Assembly: GCF_000472925.1 (NCBI RefSeq)
Contig: NZ_AXAS01000010.1
Coordinates: 1-64,000 of the forward strand
Reading direction: 5' to 3'
Source of the DNA: Bradyrhizobium sp. Ec3.3
Lineage (GTDB): Bacteria > Pseudomonadota > Alphaproteobacteria > Rhizobiales > Xanthobacteraceae
Length of the DNA: 64,000 nt
The notes beneath the pieces were generated by a model, which had not been told where the DNA came from, did no database searches, and saw only the letters and a list, made by a program, of their open reading frames with translations. This document shows, one piece after another, positions 61,847-64,000 of this stretch (its first letter is position 1; each line of letters opens with the position of its first letter). The translations under genes and the position numbers were made by a program.

Positions 61847-61926
61847 CTGACCAGATGATCGTTTTGTGAGATTTCGCGCATAAAAGCGTTGACGATCTCA
61901 ATAATAAAAAACGATCAGTCAGTCAG
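61847..61926. promoter_or_regulatory. TetR operator-like inverted repeat
   Basis: CTGACCAGATGATCGTTTT (61847-61865) and the complement-like AAAACGATCAGTCAGTCAG (61908-61926) match at 15 of 19 positions when inverted. CTGACTGACTGATCG-type sites are common for TetR proteins. They flank the likely promoter. Confidence 0.5.
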
Positions 61927-62023
61927 TTTTAGTGCGAAAGAACCAGAGCGTCAAGTGATCGGCCGGCCATCGCTGGCATGCCAGAAGTCGACCGACGTCA
62001 CGTTAGCTGGTGGACTGAGGTGG

Positions 62024-62395
62024 CTAGAACAGCCGGCCGCCGTTCGGCACCGGCTTGCTCGGCTGCATCAGCACGACCTTGCCCTCGGCGTCGGGGAAGC
62101 CAAGTGTCAACACCTCGGAAACAACCGGCCCGATCTGGCGCGGAGGAAAATTGACGACGGCTGCGACCTGCTGTCCCACCAGCGTTTCCAGCGGATGGTT
62201 TTCGGTGATCTGCGCCGAACTCTTGCGCACGCCGATCACGGGGCCGAAGTCGATCCACAACCGCCATGCCGGCTTGCGCGCTTCGGGGAACGGTTTTGCG
62301 TCGATGATAGTGCCGACGCGGATGTCGACCTTCAGAAACGTGTCGAAGTCGATGGTGGGCGCCGCAGCGGCGGTGGAATCGTGATTGACGTGCAT
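62024..62395 (-). CDS. csaA: CsaA-like tRNA-binding-domain protein
   Basis: 123 residues, a single EMAP-II/OB-fold tRNA-binding domain: FLKVDIRVGTIIDAKPFPEARKPAWRLWIDFGPVIGVRKSSAQI and NFPPRQIGPVVSEVLTLGF. CsaA is a chaperone-like protein that binds tRNA or nascent proteins. ATG 62395 is the usual start. Confidence 0.9.
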   Translation of the reverse strand: MHVNHDSTAAAAPTIDFDTFLKVDIRVGTIIDAKPFPEARKPAWRLWIDFGPVIGVRKSSAQITENHPLETLVGQQVAAVVNFPPRQIGPVVSEVLTLGFPDAEGKVVLMQPSKPVPNGGRLF

Positions 62396-62498
62396 GGTGA
62401 AATCCGTGTGGCGAACTTGGGTGGCGAATATTGTGGGGTGCGCCGTAGTTTCGTACAACGCCGATCATCGTCACGTGACCCATGCATGAGGAGCGGCC

Positions 62499-62858
62499 TT
62501 GCCCACCACCATTTATGGCATCAAGAACTGCGACACCATGAAGAAGGCGCGCGCCTGGCTGGATTCCAGCGGGGTGGCCTATGATTTCCACGACTACAAG
62601 GCCGCGGGCGTCGAGAAGGAAAAGCTCAAGTCGTGGAGCGACAAGGTCGGCTGGGAGGCGCTGCTCAACCGTGCCGGCACCACCTTCAAGAAGCTGCCCG
62701 AGGCCGACAAGGAAGGCCTCAACGAGAAGAAGGCACTCGCTTTGATGCTGGCGCAACCCTCGATGATCAAGCGTCCCTTGCTCGAGATGGGCGGCAAGCT
62801 CCTGGTCGGATTCAAGCCGGACATCTATGCCAAGGAAGTCGGCGCCAAGAAACGCTAA
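62499..62858 (+). CDS. ArsC/Spx-like reductase (YffB type)
   Basis: 119 residues: TIYGIKNCDTMKKARAWLDSSGVAYDFHDYK (one Cys in the CDTMKKA motif, no CxxC), RPLLEMGGKLLVGFKPDIYA. YffB-like proteins are thioredoxin-fold and may use glutathione. TTG start at 62499 with GAGGAG upstream. The stop lies in a short tandem repeat. Confidence 0.9.
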   Translation: MPTTIYGIKNCDTMKKARAWLDSSGVAYDFHDYKAAGVEKEKLKSWSDKVGWEALLNRAGTTFKKLPEADKEGLNEKKALALMLAQPSMIKRPLLEMGGKLLVGFKPDIYAKEVGAKKR

Positions 62859-62881
62859 CAAGAAACGCTAACAAGAAACGG
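62849..62881. repeat. Short tandem repeat at a gene end
   Basis: AAGAAACGCTAAC repeats about two and a half times. The first unit contains the stop codon of the ArsC/Spx-like gene, so a gain or loss of units would change its C-terminus little. Confidence 0.7.
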
Positions 62882-63355
62882 AAGCCGCCGTCCTCGCTGG
62901 TCGTCTTCACTGATGCGATGACGTGGGAGATTTTGTCATCGGTCGCGAAGATCACGTTGTCTGATCGACTTGACGACCGATGGAGTGGCGTTTTCGAAAT
63001 CCAAAACAATAGTCCCGGCGAATACAAACCCGCGGATGATCCACCGCGCGGTAAAATCTTCCATGAAGGGCTGGCCGAGCCTGCGAAAGACCGTTAACGA
63101 CGGCTTGATGACCAATGCTTTGCGCGCGAGGCATCGGGCAGGTGCGACATCAACGCCTTCGACTAAGGGAGCATCTATCCCGTAGTCGACGGCTCTGCCT
63201 GCTCAGCTTTCCGCCTTGCCTAACCCCCGTCACCTCCGGCATATTCCGCCGCCGGAGGCGGCGTTCCGGAAAGGGCTCCAAGGCTTCCGGAAAGCCGATA
63301 GCAATAAGCAAAGCCACGCGCGGCCAGCGCGTCGCGCGGGCGGGGGGAAATTTGT
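62882..63355. other. Stretch without a recognisable gene
   Basis: No family signature. TTCCGGAA occurs twice near 63273-63295 and the region is GC-palindrome-rich. It is the upstream region of the ABC ATPase gene. Confidence 0.35.
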
Positions 63356-64000
63356 TTGGCCGATGAGTTCATTCTCGAAACGGAAGGGCTGACCAAGGAG
63401 TTCGCGGGATTCTTCGCCGTCCGCGATGTCGCCCTCAAGGTCCGCCGCGGGAGTATTCACGCGTTGATCGGTCCGAACGGGGCCGGGAAGACGACGTGCT
63501 TCAATCTCCTGACCAAGTTCCTCAAACCGTCTGCCGGAAAAATCCTCTACAAGGGGCAGGACATCACCGCGATGGCGCCGGCCGACGTCGCGCGCATGGG
63601 ATTGGTGCGCTCGTTCCAGATCTCGGCGGTATTTCCGCATCTCACTGCGCTGGAAAACGTCCGTGTTGCGCTTCAGCGCCAGCACGGCAGCTCGTTCGAC
63701 TTCTGGCGCTCCAAGTCCGTGCTCAACCGCTTCAATGATCGCGCGCGCGAGCTGTTGAACGACGTCGGCCTCAGCGAGTTTGCCAACACGCCCGCGGTCG
63801 AGATGCCCTACGGGCGCAAGCGCGCGCTCGAGATCGCAACCACGCTCGCGCTCGACCCCGAGATGATGCTGCTGGACGAGCCGATGGCCGGTATGGGCCA
63901 CGAGGACATCGACAAGATCGCGGCGCTGATCAAGCGCATCTCCGCGAAATATACCATCCTGATGGTCGAGCATAATTTGAGCGTCGTGGCCAATCTTTCC
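63356..64000 (+). CDS. livG: Branched-chain amino-acid ABC transporter ATPase, partial
   Basis: 215 residues before the window ends; open at the 3' end. TTG start 63356 with GGGGGGA about 8 nt upstream reads MADEFILETEGLTKEF. Walker A IGPNGAGKTTC near 42, signature MPYGRKRALEIA, Walker B MMLLDEPMAGM and H-loop MVEHNLSV are all present. It is the LivG type (long insertion between Walker A and signature). The rest of the transporter should follow outside the window. Confidence 0.9.
   Translation, partial: MADEFILETEGLTKEFAGFFAVRDVALKVRRGSIHALIGPNGAGKTTCFNLLTKFLKPSAGKILYKGQDITAMAPADVARMGLVRSFQISAVFPHLTALENVRVALQRQHGSSFDFWRSKSVLNRFNDRARELLNDVGLSEFANTPAVEMPYGRKRALEIATTLALDPEMMLLDEPMAGMGHEDIDKIAALIKRISAKYTILMVEHNLSVVANLS

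Overview
The window looks like a chromosome segment of an alphaproteobacterium of the order Rhizobiales, most likely Bradyrhizobium or a close relative. The evidence is the GC-rich coding sequence, the style of the proteins (RpiR, CGNR, DUF1330, Lin0512, GFA, MAPEG and ArsR-SRPBCC pairs) and the many small dispersed repeats typical of that genus. No tool was run, so every family call is by reading.

Positions 1 to about 20.4 kb are accessory and partly decayed. This part has few genes, long stretches without genes and several dispersed repeats. It holds a PHB-depolymerase-like esterase, an orphan class I PHA synthase (phaC), a diheme cytochrome c, a universal stress protein and a fused DUF1330-cupin protein. 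An IS3-family element has intact ends and a 4-bp target duplication. Two 169-bp MITE-like elements and several pseudogenes are also here (ABC solute-binding protein, S41 peptidase, esterase tail, tyrosine recombinase tail). A tRNA 3'-half fragment ending in CCA (18127-18176) and the recombinase tail (20213-20395) suggest the right edge of an old integrated island.

From about 20 to 52 kb the gene order is dense and mostly backbone-like. A methyltransferase is followed by an HNH-type protein lying between two direct repeats. Next come an orphan Phd antitoxin, a deformylase-like protein with altered metal ligands, and an RpiR-regulated operon of a C45 hydrolase and an amino-acid-type ABC transporter. 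Many regulator-enzyme pairs follow (CGNR, LysR, MarR-GNAT, PadR), several with visible inverted-repeat operators. A SWIM-SNF2 helicase is coupled to a nucleotidyltransferase-like gene, and a homologue of the cyanobacterial fluorescence recovery protein follows an acetolactate-synthase-like gene.

The most notable locus is 52.2-57.8 kb. It holds rtcB (RNA ligase) and a TROVE/vWA Ro60 orthologue (rsr) on the minus strand. Directly upstream of rsr is a tandem array of four Y-RNA-like units (57069-57746). Every unit has the same bipartite stem around near-invariant single-stranded motifs, but each has its own outer stem sequence, which keeps its pairing. Two units carry a tRNA-like module in permuted order (T arm, closed acceptor stem, D arm), as in YrlA RNAs. 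One unit keeps only a T-arm-like hairpin and one has no recognisable tRNA module. An ArsR-SRPBCC-DUF899 operon on the other strand lies between rsr and rtcB. I infer an Ro60/Y-RNA/RtcB RNA-processing locus with an expanded, diversified Y RNA set.

The right end (58-64 kb) holds a DUF429 protein, a GST, a TetR-TSUP exporter operon, csaA, an ArsC/Spx-like reductase and the start of a branched-chain amino-acid ABC ATPase cut by the window edge.
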